Positions 18,944-28,588 of a stretch of 64,000 nucleotides of DNA are shown piece after piece. Numbering within the stretch: position 1 is the first letter of the stretch; each line of letters begins with the position of its first letter. Origin of the DNA: Paramicrosporidium saccamoebae (Eukaryota > Rozellomycota); assembly GCA_002794465.1 (NCBI GenBank), contig MTSL01000003.1:1-64000 (forward strand). The letters are read 5' to 3'. A program made the position numbers and the translations under genes. A model generated the notes under the pieces. The model saw only the letters and a program-made list of their open reading frames with translations, made no database searches and was not told where the DNA came from.

Positions 18944-19945
18944 ATGCAAGTTCCATGGTGGGTGCCTTTATCGCTCTCGTGGCTATCGATGGCTCGCTCT
19001 GTAGGTGCCTCGGGTTTTGGTTTTCTTGAAGGCACTGACGACTCTTGGTGGACTGGCGTTCCTGCAGAACTTATTAGCGCCGAAAGCACTTCCGAGAGCC
19101 CCTTGGAGGCGGATTCCAGATCCATTTCATTCATTATGGGTAAAACAAGGATTGAAAGGACTATTGATGTATCGCCATGGGATGAAAGAGAAAGGACGAG
19201 ATCAGCTCCGAAACCACGGGCAAAGCAAATCGTACCAGCATTACCGCAAGTGGCGAATCGAAATATAAGGGCCGTAGGTGTAAATTCCAATAGAGGCAGG
19301 AGCCAGTTCAAAACTAATCGCCCTTCCGTAATTACGAAATGGGCGCTGGGTGATTCCACGAAATCGTCTTTTCATTTCGAGGAAGTAGTGGTGGTTGGTG
19401 CAGAACCCAAAATGACTGATCAGGGCCTGAGACTGAAGATGGAACGCTTCGTTTGCGAGACTACATTGAAGACCATTACGATCCAATTTGACAGAGACAA
19501 TAGTGGTGATCCTGCAACCGCATTTAAAGGCCTAAGAGTTGCTCTGCAGAAGGATACCGATTCGGGGTTGTTTAAGATTGCCACAAAATCGTCCAAACGC
19601 TCTCCTGTCGACGCATGCATATTTCGATCGTTCTCTGGAAAGTACAGGACCGTCATCGATATCGACGACTCTGAGATGCTGCAAAACGGCGACATTGTCA
19701 TCATAGGTCCTACAGAGTCAACTGGTATGTTCCATGCTAAAGAATTTTCGTCATCAGATTCCCTGATCAATATTGTGTCAAGGCTGTTAAAGCAAGTTGA
19801 ATGGGTGATGGCCGCAAAAATTGCTGTACGGCCTGAGCGGGATGCACTGCCAGAGCCTAAACCCGTTGCTATCGCAGAAAATCAAACAATCGAATGGATT
19901 GAAGCTAAAATCCACGAACTTTTCGAAAACAGTAGAAAGAAATAG
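18944..19945 (+). CDS. secreted PPM-like paralogue 5 (most degenerate)
   Basis: I start at 18944 (MQVPWWVPLSLSWLSMARSV, signal peptide), giving 333 aa. The family module is recognisable but the most eroded. 'LRLKMERFVCETTLK' has lost the Asp-Gly of its paralogues, and 'SSKRSPVDACIFRSFSGKY' replaces the G(N/S)PP..AV core. 'LQNGDIVIIGPTESTG' keeps the GDI(I/V)(I/V)(I/V)G strand, and 'EWVMAAKIAVRPE' is the end strand. No PPM metal ligand can be assigned, so activity is very unlikely if the fold assignment is right. An AATAAA follows at about 19981. Confidence 0.58.
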   Translation: MQVPWWVPLSLSWLSMARSVGASGFGFLEGTDDSWWTGVPAELISAESTSESPLEADSRSISFIMGKTRIERTIDVSPWDERERTRSAPKPRAKQIVPALPQVANRNIRAVGVNSNRGRSQFKTNRPSVITKWALGDSTKSSFHFEEVVVVGAEPKMTDQGLRLKMERFVCETTLKTITIQFDRDNSGDPATAFKGLRVALQKDTDSGLFKIATKSSKRSPVDACIFRSFSGKYRTVIDIDDSEMLQNGDIVIIGPTESTGMFHAKEFSSSDSLINIVSRLLKQVEWVMAAKIAVRPERDALPEPKPVAIAENQTIEWIEAKIHELFENSRKK

Positions 19946-21155
19946 GTCGAATTGGTGAGATGATAATGCGCCATCTATCCAATAAATATTTATTTTTGTA
20001 TCTGGTCTATGTCAATTGCTAGAGCTCCGCTTCGCCGACATGTCCCGTTGATAAGCTTTCCCTCAAGAAATGGTACCCCGAAAGGAGCGTCTCCCCTAAA
20101 TACTACAAAGATAGTACTCTGCTCCACTCTGTCTGGACGTCGATATACCCCACATCCTTGGAGTATTCAAGAGATGGAATGCATTAGGGTACTTATGCGC
20201 TCGTTGTGCGTCTGACTATCTAGACTGGAGGCGCATCCCTTTTTAGTTCTGTAAAGACAAAAAAGTAAAACGTATACAAGCAATAAGAGTAGTTATGCGC
20301 TCTTGGCCTGCCTGATTGTCGATTAGGGCAGTTAATGCTCAACTGATAATAGTACACAGATTTAGCAGTAGTAAGCGACTATGGAATAATCGCCACTGAT
20401 TACTTGTTCGAGCGGAGGATGATGTGATTCTAGGTTGGACTGTTCAAACACGAGTACGAGAGTGGGGGCACAGGTTCAGGTGAATGCAAGTGTAAATTTT
20501 TCTTTTCATCGATCACGCTCTTCAGACATTGCGCAAATGCCCCATTTTACCGCTTCATAAATGCATTTCTACCGCTCCCATAAAGGCTTGTTCCAAATCC
20601 AGTATAAATTTGACACTCTTTACCGGGGCTACTGGCTCGCAAGACCTTTGCGGATGCGCTCCTCCGCGCCACAGAGATAAGACGTAGCCCCGAGCAATCG
20701 GACCTTGTCCATCCAGCTTGCCCTGCAAGTTGATGTGAACAAAGACCGACATTTGTATACAGCAAAAGATACAAGCGGCCCTTCGAAGCGCTTCCGACAC
20801 TACAGTGGTCGGGTGCGTCAAAATGAGGCCTAGATTGGTGACGTGTTCGGTCGCTCAACCAGGCGCCTCTTGGCGGTCTTGGTGAGGGCATTACCCAAAC
20901 ACGGAACATTTCATGTCATGTACATTAAAAGCAAGCCGAGTATTCTATTAGCGAGTGTACACAGCGCGGCACAGCACAACAGGCCATAGCATGGCATAGC
21001 ATAAACATGAATAAAGTGTTGTGCTGCTACGAAAAAGTTTTGGCTGATTAAAATCCTTTAGCCTGTATTACAAGTCTCACTGATTCTCAGTCAATAGTAT
21101 GAAACTCTCGCTACAAAAATCCTTATCTCTACTGCCCACTTTCCAGGGTTAGAGA
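19946..21155. other. 1.2-kb gap, content unresolved
   Basis: No conserved gene was recognised. Bases about 20540-20910 are GC-richer than the flanks and hold overlapping open frames on the minus strand (120 and 88 codons), with GTA...TAG pairs that could be short introns. I could not assemble a convincing product. It could be a small spliced gene, a decayed gene or a structured RNA. Confidence 0.4.
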
Positions 21156-23264
21156 ATGGGTCTCCCCCGAGTTGGCCCAAAAGTAGCAAATCGCAAGGCC
21201 CATGAGCGGAAATCCAAAACAGAGCGCAAGAACAAGGACAAAGACGAGATCGATGCCCTAGAGAAGCGCATATCTGACGGAATACAGTTTATCACACCGC
21301 CTGTACGTTTCAGTGAGCTTGCCATCTCGACAAAAACTCTAAAGGGTCTTGAGGATGCTCATTTCCTTGAACTCACTGATATTCAAAAGTGTGCCCTCCC
21401 TATTGCCTTGAGTGGACTTGATATACTGGGAGCCGCCAAGACTGGGAGCGGGAAGACGCTCTCCTTCCTTGTGCCGATCCTAGAGCGACTTTATCGGTCC
21501 AAGTGGACGCGGTTTGACGGCCTAGGAGCCTTGGTGCTCTCGCCAACTCGTGAACTTGCGCTGCAGACGTTTGAAGTGTTGCGGAATATTGGGAGAAACC
21601 ACGGGCTCTCGGCTGGTCTGGTTATTGGAGGAAAGGACCTTAAAAGCGAACAGGAGGCCATCTCACGAATGAACATTTTGGTTGCCACTCCCGGACGTCT
21701 CTTGCAGCACATGGACCAGACTACAGTGTTCGAGTGGAGTCAGTTGAAAGTGCTAGTGTTGGATGAAGCTGATCGCATTCTTGACCTGGGCTTTGCCAAA
21801 ACGGTGGATGCTATTGTCAAGGCCCTTCCAAAAGAGAGACAAACCATGCTTTTTTCCGCCACTCAGACCGACTCCATCTCCGCCCTCGCTCGGCTTAGTC
21901 TACGTGATCCCGTAGTAATGTCCGTCCACGCACAGCAGGAAAATGCTACACCTGATCAGCTTGAGCAGACCTTTATCATGTGCCCACTCTCAGAGAAGAT
22001 GGATCGATTGTTTTCGTTCATCAAGGCGCATCTAAAGACCAAGATGATTGTCTTCTTTTCAAGCTGCAAGCAAGTGCGTTTCGCCTATGAGGCATTCTGC
22101 CGACTACAGCCTGGTGTTCCTCTGATGCATATTCATGGACGACAGAAGCAGAGTAAGCGGATGACAATATTCTACGAATTTTGTCGCAAACCAAGTGCGG
22201 TTCTTTTTGCCACTGATGTGGCGGCTAGAGGTCTTGATTTTCCTGCTGTGGATTGGGTCGTCCAAGGCGACTGTCCAGAGGACGTCGATACTTATATCCA
22301 TCGCGTTGGAAGAACGGCGCGGATTGGAAAGGCTGGAAATGCAGTATTGTTTATACTTCCTTCTGAAAAGCACATGCTGACGTTGCTGAGGGAAAAGAGA
22401 GTCCCCATCAAGGCCATGTATCCAGAAAATCGACCTCTTCCACCTGCCAAACGACCTGTTCGCAGTCAACTGGAAGCACTGTGCTCCCAGGATGCAGAAA
22501 TCAAGTACTTGGCCCAGAAGGCGCTAGTCTCATACGTCAGATCCATCTTTCTGCACTCCAATAAGAGCGTCTTTAAAGTTGAAGAGCTCCCTATTGATGA
22601 ATTTGCTTTGAGCCTTGGTCTGTCAGGAGCCCCCCGACTTCGGTTTGTTCCACGATCCAACGCTAAGAATGACTCTCGTCAGCTTGCAGACATAGCCAGT
22701 GATGATTCAGACTCTGATGAAGCCAGTCTTGAGGAAACTAAATCCGAGACTGTCTTGCCCAAAAAATCGACATCCAAAATAGACAAAATGTTCCGTCGCA
22801 AAAACCTGGACGTCTATTCGGAACATTACTCAAAGCTCCGTGATCAAACTAGCGTTCAGGAAGATGACTTCCTTACTATTAAGCGTAAAGACCATGACAT
22901 TCAAGCTGAAGAGTCTGCGCCTGCTAACGTTACACTGTCAAGGAAAGACATTTTAAAGACCAAGAAAAAATATTCGATCAAGACAGGACCCCGTGGTGCC
23001 CATCACGTTTTTGATGAGGATACTGGAGAGGCACGTCGGGTTGTTCCATTTGCTTCCGAGTCTACCTTTGATCACGGAAATGCGACTCGTCTTGCAGAAG
23101 AGTTTGTCGCTTCTGAAACGACTCAAATGAAAGCCATTGATCGCGACGATGCCGCCCGCCAACGTGAAGCCAGGAGGGCCCTTCGTATTAATCGGAAGCG
23201 TAAAGAGAAGGAAGTGAAGAGGAACAGCCATGCCGATAAAGCACCGCGGCTTTCAAATGAATAA
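21156..23264 (+). CDS. DBP4: DEAD-box RNA helicase Dbp4/DDX10
   Basis: The 702-aa intronless protein has all helicase motifs: F at about residue 51 and the Q motif 'LTDIQKCALPIAL', motif I 'AAKTGSGKT', Ia 'SPTRELALQ', Ib 'TPGRLLQH', II 'LDEADRILD' and III 'FSATQ'. Lobe 2 has 'ATDVAARGLDFPAVDWVVQ' (V) and 'YIHRVGRTARIG' (VI). 'LDEADRILDLGF', together with the C-terminal extension 'KALVSYVRSIFL' and 'FALSLGLSGAPRLRFV', marks the Dbp4/DDX10 branch. The tail is Lys/Arg/Glu-rich. It acts in the nucleolus in early 18S rRNA processing by releasing U14/snR41 snoRNAs (family knowledge). Confidence 0.93.
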   Translation: MGLPRVGPKVANRKAHERKSKTERKNKDKDEIDALEKRISDGIQFITPPVRFSELAISTKTLKGLEDAHFLELTDIQKCALPIALSGLDILGAAKTGSGKTLSFLVPILERLYRSKWTRFDGLGALVLSPTRELALQTFEVLRNIGRNHGLSAGLVIGGKDLKSEQEAISRMNILVATPGRLLQHMDQTTVFEWSQLKVLVLDEADRILDLGFAKTVDAIVKALPKERQTMLFSATQTDSISALARLSLRDPVVMSVHAQQENATPDQLEQTFIMCPLSEKMDRLFSFIKAHLKTKMIVFFSSCKQVRFAYEAFCRLQPGVPLMHIHGRQKQSKRMTIFYEFCRKPSAVLFATDVAARGLDFPAVDWVVQGDCPEDVDTYIHRVGRTARIGKAGNAVLFILPSEKHMLTLLREKRVPIKAMYPENRPLPPAKRPVRSQLEALCSQDAEIKYLAQKALVSYVRSIFLHSNKSVFKVEELPIDEFALSLGLSGAPRLRFVPRSNAKNDSRQLADIASDDSDSDEASLEETKSETVLPKKSTSKIDKMFRRKNLDVYSEHYSKLRDQTSVQEDDFLTIKRKDHDIQAEESAPANVTLSRKDILKTKKKYSIKTGPRGAHHVFDEDTGEARRVVPFASESTFDHGNATRLAEEFVASETTQMKAIDRDDAARQREARRALRINRKRKEKEVKRNSHADKAPRLSNE

Positions 23265-23624
23265 CCAACTAGAACAAATATATAAATATCCAATGTATTG
23301 GCCTATTTTGTGAGGGCAAAAATGCCATGCCATGCGTGGGAGGTTGTAACAATGATCGGGGGTTGTGTCTGTATACATTGCACAATTTTTAATAAGGATC
23401 GAAGGGATTTATAGTAGCCTTTGTCTCTAGGTCATGACGTTTTCTCGTTCACTTACTCACCCACTCCCGCATAAAGACTTTATCTCTTGACCATTAATAT
23501 ACTCTCCCAAATATCCCTCCGCATTAGTAATAAATCTAAAGAGCCGTGTTTGCCTAGGATAGTCCCGAAAGGTCTTGTTTAAGATCGCTGGCCGGCTCGC
23601 CTGGTTTCAAACGGGCAAAGACTA
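23265..23624. other. AT-rich intergenic region
   Basis: 360 bp between the convergent DBP4 and small secreted gene. No gene, repeat or RNA was recognised. Confidence 0.4.
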
Positions 23625-23984
23625 TTAAATTAAGAATAATACCCAAGATAACATACACTCGTCATATACAACCCAAAGAAGTTCTTTCGACCCGAAAATC
23701 CTTATTGAGGCATTTTGGTGCTCAACTTCAAAGCAGGATTCATAAGTAGTCAGTCGTGTTAAAGGATGAAGCGTAAATTCGCCTCTGATCCGAAAAGTAA
23801 AATCAAACTTATGCCAGGCAAGTAGCAGATCATCGCCCTCTATGTGGCAGGAGCAGGGACCGCTCCTAAGCATTATCTTAACGCTCTCGTTATGGGTCCT
23901 GGCAAAGTACTCGGCATTGAAAACACTCGAAGCGATGGTGTTGGCCAAGAGTCCAAACCAAATGAAGATATAAAAGTTTGCCAT
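23625..23984 (-). CDS. small secreted protein
   Basis: The 119-aa product begins with a signal peptide (MANFYIFIWFGLLANTIAS) and has four Cys, one N-glycosylation sequon early and no recognised domain. Its first 17 codons and promoter are duplicated at about 24168-24297, where the copy is broken, so the locus belongs to a recent local tandem duplication. Confidence 0.55.
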   Translation of the reverse strand: MANFYIFIWFGLLANTIASSVFNAEYFARTHNESVKIMLRSGPCSCHIEGDDLLLAWHKFDFTFRIRGEFTLHPLTRLTTYESCFEVEHQNASIRIFGSKELLWVVYDECMLSWVLFLI

Positions 23985-24297
23985 GTTGCAACTACAGGGG
24001 TGGATGTGTTTTATTAAATCGACTCACCCTGTGAGGTTCGTAATAAGACCCTCTACTGGAATCTCCGATCCGTAGTTACACTACCTCACGCATCCCTATC
24101 GTGTTTCTAATCCACTGTGGCCCTTGGTCGATGCTCCTCTCACCCCCATCAACATTGCCACTATTCTCGCGAATGACGTTGACCAGGAATCCAAAGCAAG
24201 TGAGGAGATAAAAGTTTGCCATGTAACTCTAAACTACAGGGGGCGGATGTGCTGTACTAAATTGATCCCTCCTGTAAAGCTCGTGATAAGGCTCGTT
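23935..24297 (-). repeat. tandem duplication: secreted-gene 5' end plus NDUFV1 3' fragment
   Basis: Unit A (about 23935-24170) holds the secreted gene's 5' end, its promoter, and then 24049-24170, which matches 24565-24682. Unit B starts at about 24168 with the same signal-peptide/promoter segment to about 24297. The shared blocks include ATAAAAGTTTGCCATGT and GATCCGTAGTTACACTA. In unit B the two halves are separated by about 270 bp (24298-24564), which I read as an inserted dispersed element. Confidence 0.7.
24171..24222 (-). pseudogene. relic 5' end of the small secreted protein gene
   Basis: Reading minus from 24222 gives MANFYLLTCFGFLVNVI and then diverges into unrelated sequence. The first codons and about 75 bp upstream match the intact gene at 23984. 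No further homology to the gene body remains. Confidence 0.65.
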
Positions 24298-24564
24298 AAG
24301 CAGTATCCGCCTGTTATTTAGGGATCCGACCCAGACATTTATGCGATCCCACAATCTAGTGTGTCAAGGATGGCTGCCTATATGTCGCGTAGTGGGGATA
24401 ATACCACAGACGGGAAGGGGAGTTTGTTTACTGCTAGTCCTATAACAGTATGGATACACATTTTACTGTCCTGAAATACCCAACAAAGCGATCCACTCTA
24501 GCACTCAAATGCCCAACTAATATGCCACATTTTCTAATAAAACCTATTCACCTATCACCAAGGG
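24298..24564 (-). mobile_element. putative inserted non-coding element carrying dispersed repeats
   Basis: This segment separates two blocks that are contiguous in the neighbouring duplicate (junction at about 24049). It contains the ~99-bp repeat shared with 1382-1479 (inverted) and a GACCCAGACATTTATG...GATGGCTGCCTATA block shared with 16497-16600 and 29650-29725. No ORF, terminal inverted repeat or clear target duplication was confirmed, so it could be a SINE-like or MITE-like sequence, or a deletion in the other copy. Confidence 0.45.
24386..24484 (-). repeat. dispersed ~99-bp repeat, copy 2 (inverted)
   Basis: The reverse complement matches 1382-1479 at about 85%, 23 kb away. It lies inside the putative inserted element. 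Confidence 0.8.
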
Positions 24565-24613
24565 CCTTTATTGAAGTCCCCGATCCGTAGTTACACTATC
24601 TCCACACACTTTA

Positions 24614-26102
24614 CTATCGCGATTCCAGTTCGCTGTGGCCCTTTATCGATGCTCTCTCCCCATCACCATTGCGGATTCTTCGTTCGAGTTCGGGTCGGAA
24701 GTGTCTAATCAATCCCTACAACTAAGTGCCGCAACGGCAAAATTACTTGGACCGGCCAGGCTGCGGCATCTCCGAGCGCACAGATAGTGTGTCCCTCAAT
24801 CTGACGGCTAAGATCGTCTAGCATGTCAATTTCTTCGGACCGTGCGTCGCCCTTTACCAAGCGCCACATCATCTTCTCCATCCATCCGGTTCCCTCGCGA
24901 CACGGAGTACACTGTCCGCAGCTTTCGTGTCGGTAGAAAGAGGCCAAGCGAGCAATTGCCTTTACAATATCTGTTGACTTGTCCATCACTATGACAGCAG
25001 CCGTTCCGAGTCCACTCTGTGCATCTTTGAGACTGTCAAAGTCCATTCTACAATTTGACTGGACAAATGAAAAAGTTTACAAAACAGTCTCACACATAGA
25101 CTTTGGTAACAAAGGAACGGATGATCCGCCCGGTATTATGGCCAGGAGATTATCCCAGCCCCCTCGAACGCCTCCAGCGTGCTTTTCCACAAGCTCTTTG
25201 AGAGGAACGCTCATAGTCTCCTCAACTGTACAAGGACTATTGACATGTCCCGAAATTGCGTACAACTTGGTGCCCGAATTCTTTGGTCGTCCAAATGAAT
25301 CGAACCAACTACCGCCTCTACGGAGGATAGTCGGTGCAACGGCAACGGTCTCGACATTTGCCACCGTGGTGGGGCAACCAAACAATCCGATATCTGCCGG
25401 GAATGGAGGTTTCAGCCTTGGCTTTCCCTGTTTTCCCTCAATGCTTTCAATAAGCGCAGTCTCTTCGCCACAAATGTACGCTCCAGCACCTCGATGGACA
25501 TAAATGTCAAAGTCATAGCCTGAACCACAAGCATTCTTGCCAATCAGTCCCGCTGCATAGGCCTCATCAATCGCAACTTGGAGAGTGGAAGTTTCGTTAT
25601 AAAACTCGCCACGGACGTAAATGTACGCAGCGCTTGCATTCATTGCGCGACCGGCTACGAGACATCCCTCTACTAGCTTGTGCGGCTCCTTGCGCATAAT
25701 CTCCCGATCCTTGCAAGTTCCCGGCTCGCCCTCATCTGCATTGACAACCAAATACCTTGGACGCCCATCAGGTTTCTTTCCATTCATAAAACTCCATTTT
25801 AGACCGCTTGGAAATCCAGCCCCTCCTCGTCCACGTAGTCCAGAGTCTTTTATTTCTTTAATAATCCATTCATGTCCCTTTAAAATAATCTCCTTGGTTT
25901 TATACCAATCACCTCGCGATAGCGCTCCTGTAAGCCCCCAATGCTGTCGTCCATACAGATTCGTAAAAATACGGTCCTCGTCGGCAAGGCCGCTGGTTAT
26001 CCGCTCTGTTCCAAATGCTCTCCGAGTCCACCTGCACCGTCGGAGTACCCGTTGGGAGAGCATCTTGATTGGCTGCACCCCTGGCATCGGTCTACTTAGC
26101 AT
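24614..26102 (-). CDS. NDUFV1: complex I 51-kDa subunit NDUFV1 (NuoF), mitochondrial
   Basis: Three exons: 26102-25081, 25047-24747 and 24715-24614, with introns of 33 nt (25048-25080) and 31 nt (24716-24746), give 474 aa. The splices restore 'MCETVLMDFDSL' and '[18 protein letters not shown]'. The N-terminus is Arg-rich (mitochondrial presequence). '[18 protein letters not shown]' is the FMN/NADH site. '[16 protein letters not shown]' plus the later Cys in '[13 protein letters not shown]' ligate the N3 4Fe-4S cluster. It accepts electrons from NADH. The last 15-18 codons overlap a block duplicated at 24049-24170. It is divergent from RPL17, with starts 48 bp apart. Confidence 0.95.
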
Positions 26103-26150
26103 CGGCTAACCCTCACCGTACGAACCATCCATCCGTAGCTAACTGCCTAG
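26103..26150. promoter_or_regulatory. 48-bp divergent promoter NDUFV1/RPL17
   Basis: Only 48 bp separate the two start codons. The sequence contains CATCCGTAGCTAACT, similar to the CCGTAGNTA motif near other starts. Any promoter elements must be shared or lie inside coding sequence. Confidence 0.45.
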
Positions 26151-26657
26151 ATGGTGTATTCATTCCAGGCCGATAATTTGAGCAAGTCTTGCCAAGCCAC
26201 TGGTAAGTATCTCCGTGTTCACTTCAAGAACACCCGCGAGACCGCCATGGCCATCAAGGGAATGAAGCTTGTGAAGGCCCAAAAGTTCCTTGAGGACGTT
26301 GTCGACCACAAGCAGGCCGTTCCTTTCCGCCGTTTCCGCGGTGGAGTAGGCCGCTGCGCTCAGGCCCACGTTTGGGGTGTCACCCAGGGACGCTGGCCCG
26401 AGAAGAGCTGCAAGTTTGTCCTCGGTCTTCTCAAGAACCTCGAGAGCAACGCAGAGGCCAAGGGTTTGAACTTGGAAAAGGTTGTGGTTAAGCACGTTCA
26501 GGTTAACCAGGCACCCAAGATGCGTCGCCGCACCTACCGTGCCCACGGACGTGTCAATGCCTACATGAGCTCGCCTTGTCATATTGAACTCGTATGCATG
26601 GAGGAAGATATCACGGTCCCCAAGGCTGCCGATAACAAGATGGTCTCCAAGAACTAA
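26151..26657 (+). CDS. RPL17: 60S ribosomal protein L17 (uL22)
   Basis: The 168-aa intronless gene is a full-length uL22. Its conserved blocks are '[17 protein letters not shown]', '[16 protein letters not shown]', '[17 protein letters not shown]' and '[20 protein letters not shown]', the exit-tunnel beta-hairpin region. It lines the nascent-peptide tunnel of the large subunit. Codon use is visibly more biased (AAG, GTC, CGC) than in the secreted genes, as expected for high expression. Confidence 0.97.
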   Translation: MVYSFQADNLSKSCQATGKYLRVHFKNTRETAMAIKGMKLVKAQKFLEDVVDHKQAVPFRRFRGGVGRCAQAHVWGVTQGRWPEKSCKFVLGLLKNLESNAEAKGLNLEKVVVKHVQVNQAPKMRRRTYRAHGRVNAYMSSPCHIELVCMEEDITVPKAADNKMVSKN

Positions 26658-27112
26658 GGTCTATATCTAATACACATGAGTTTATACAAACACTGGTAAA
26701 TTGTGAGTGAGTTGTGTGTAGACATTTTGGGTGTTGTGAATAAGAATTCACCGTAACCATCTTGACTAAGAATTGGGAGTAGCCATCTTGACTAGGAATT
26801 AGGAGTAGCCATCTTGACTAGGAATTAGGAGTGGCCATCTTAAGTAAGAATTAGGAGTAACCATCTTGACTAAGACTTATGAGTAAACATTCCGAGTAAA
26901 AACCATCATCGCAAGACAATAATCCTCTACATCACATATTGATGGTTGGTCGTTGGATTGGTAGTGAACGGACCCACTTTTTCCACCTGGCTCACTACGC
27001 AACACATCGGATTGAATTTATGATATAACTATTTAGATTGGGATCATCAATCATTTGCGGATACTGTCCAATGCATTATCAAACATTTCATACACCAACA
27101 CATCTAGTCGTG
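26658..27112. repeat. 26-nt tandem repeat between RPL17 and TIM44
   Basis: Five units of the type CCATCTTGACTAGGAATTAG plus GAGTAG run from about 26757 to 26886. The rest of this convergent gap is AT-rich with no gene. Confidence 0.85.
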
Positions 27113-28518
27113 TCACCACGAGCCGTTCTTGTCGCGAATAGCAAGTTCCACCAGCTTCCATCCTCCCGTAGTCTCATTCACTCGTCCAGTCACCGGTATC
27201 TCTTCTTTGGCAAGTGCCATAACATAAAGCACATTTTCTATATTGTCCTCGGATCCCTCAACAATGCTCCCCCCAGCGTCACGCATATATGAAATCTGCT
27301 GAGTGTTGAACGACAACACAACAACAGGCGTAGTGTCTAGTAGTTTGGCAGTGACAAGCTCGACGTGGCGCATATCCAGTACACGTCCCTCAAGTCGGCA
27401 CCCAGGCTTTAATTGGGCCTCAAAGTTGGCCTTGAGCATGTTGTACATTGCCTCAGAACACCAAACTCTTAACGTGGGGAGATCACCAGCAATAAAAGCA
27501 TCCAGGATCTCGGGTATAATGCTCTCCGTAGTAAATTTCATAAACTTTTCAATATGAAAAGTGGGGTCTCGGGCCTGAATCTCGCGCATCGCACGCGCCG
27601 TCTCGTTTTCGGAAAAAATAGAAGCGAAACGATCACCGATAGAGTTGGTGATTTCGCGTGCAAAATACACAAAAACGTTGTTGCTCTCATCGTAAGCCCT
27701 TTTCACTCCAAATAGCTTCTGCAAGACCGAGCTGTTCTCCACAAAATTGTTCCATTTGGAAGACCATTTGGACTCTTTATGGACTACCACATTTGCACCT
27801 GCCCTACATATAATGAGAAGGAATGGGCTATTGTGTACTCTGGATCCGCCTCTGTCGGCTTTTCGGGCAGGGATTGCTCACTTTCCACCGTTTTAGAACG
27901 TGACCTTTCTCGTAGCTCTCTGGATTTAAATCCACCATACTGATAAATGTTTGTATTCTCCAAAATTTTCTCTTCTGCTTCATTCACAGTCTTGCCTACT
28001 TGCTTGACAACTTCCGACTCGGTAATGTCAGGAACATATGGCTTAATTTTCTCCCCCAGCATTCGTACGGGCTCTGCTGCAGTAGAAATGGTGCTCCCGA
28101 CTTTGCTTGTCACATTACCGACCGCTTGTTTTACAGCATGCGCCTTCTCCTTGACGTCTGTTACGATGGCCTCATTCTGGCGCAACACGTCCTCCTTAGC
28201 TTTCGCCAAAATTTCCTTGGCCTTCTTATAAGACTCGTTCTGATTCAGCTCTGTCAGCTTCTCTTCTAGTTTCTGCACGCTAACCTTCAAGTCCTCATCC
28301 TTAGTCTCTTTCTTTATATTTTCAGCAAACTTTCGGAAAACGCTGCCCGATTCAGAGTTGTTCGATGCGCCAGAACCAAAGGCCCGCTTTCTGTCATTCT
28401 ATAGAATATGAATGCACCATCCAAACACACATACAGTTATCCATCTATACAGCAGTGCATCTCTACGGAGCGGTCTGGCATGGTAGCCTCGGAAAAAGAC
28501 AGCACCCAATCCTCGCAT
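27113..28518 (-). CDS. TIM44: Tim44, mitochondrial import motor scaffold
   Basis: Three exons: 28518-28435, 28398-27839 and 27803-27113, with introns of 36 nt (28399-28434, GTATGT...CTATAG) and 35 nt (27804-27838, GTACAC...TGTAG), give 444 aa. Exon 1 supplies an Arg-rich presequence (MRGLGAVFFRGYHARPLRRD). The middle is a charged helical linker with Lys/Glu heptads. The C-terminal Tim44 domain includes 'VVHKESKWSSKWNNFVENS', 'LFGVKRAYDESNNVFVYFAR' and 'RDPTFHIEKFMKF'. It tethers mtHsp70 to TIM23 on the matrix side. Its start is 70 bp from the divergent TSC10 start. Confidence 0.92.
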
Positions 28519-28588
28519 TATCTTAGGACCCAATCAGATTTGCGGACTATATTTGTGGCAGGCCATTGCGCAAACGCCTGTCTGCTCA

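Noticed and set aside
20547-20909. 120-codon minus-strand ORF as a gene
   Set aside because: The product has no recognisable feature and two other frames are equally open. It is reported as an unresolved region instead.
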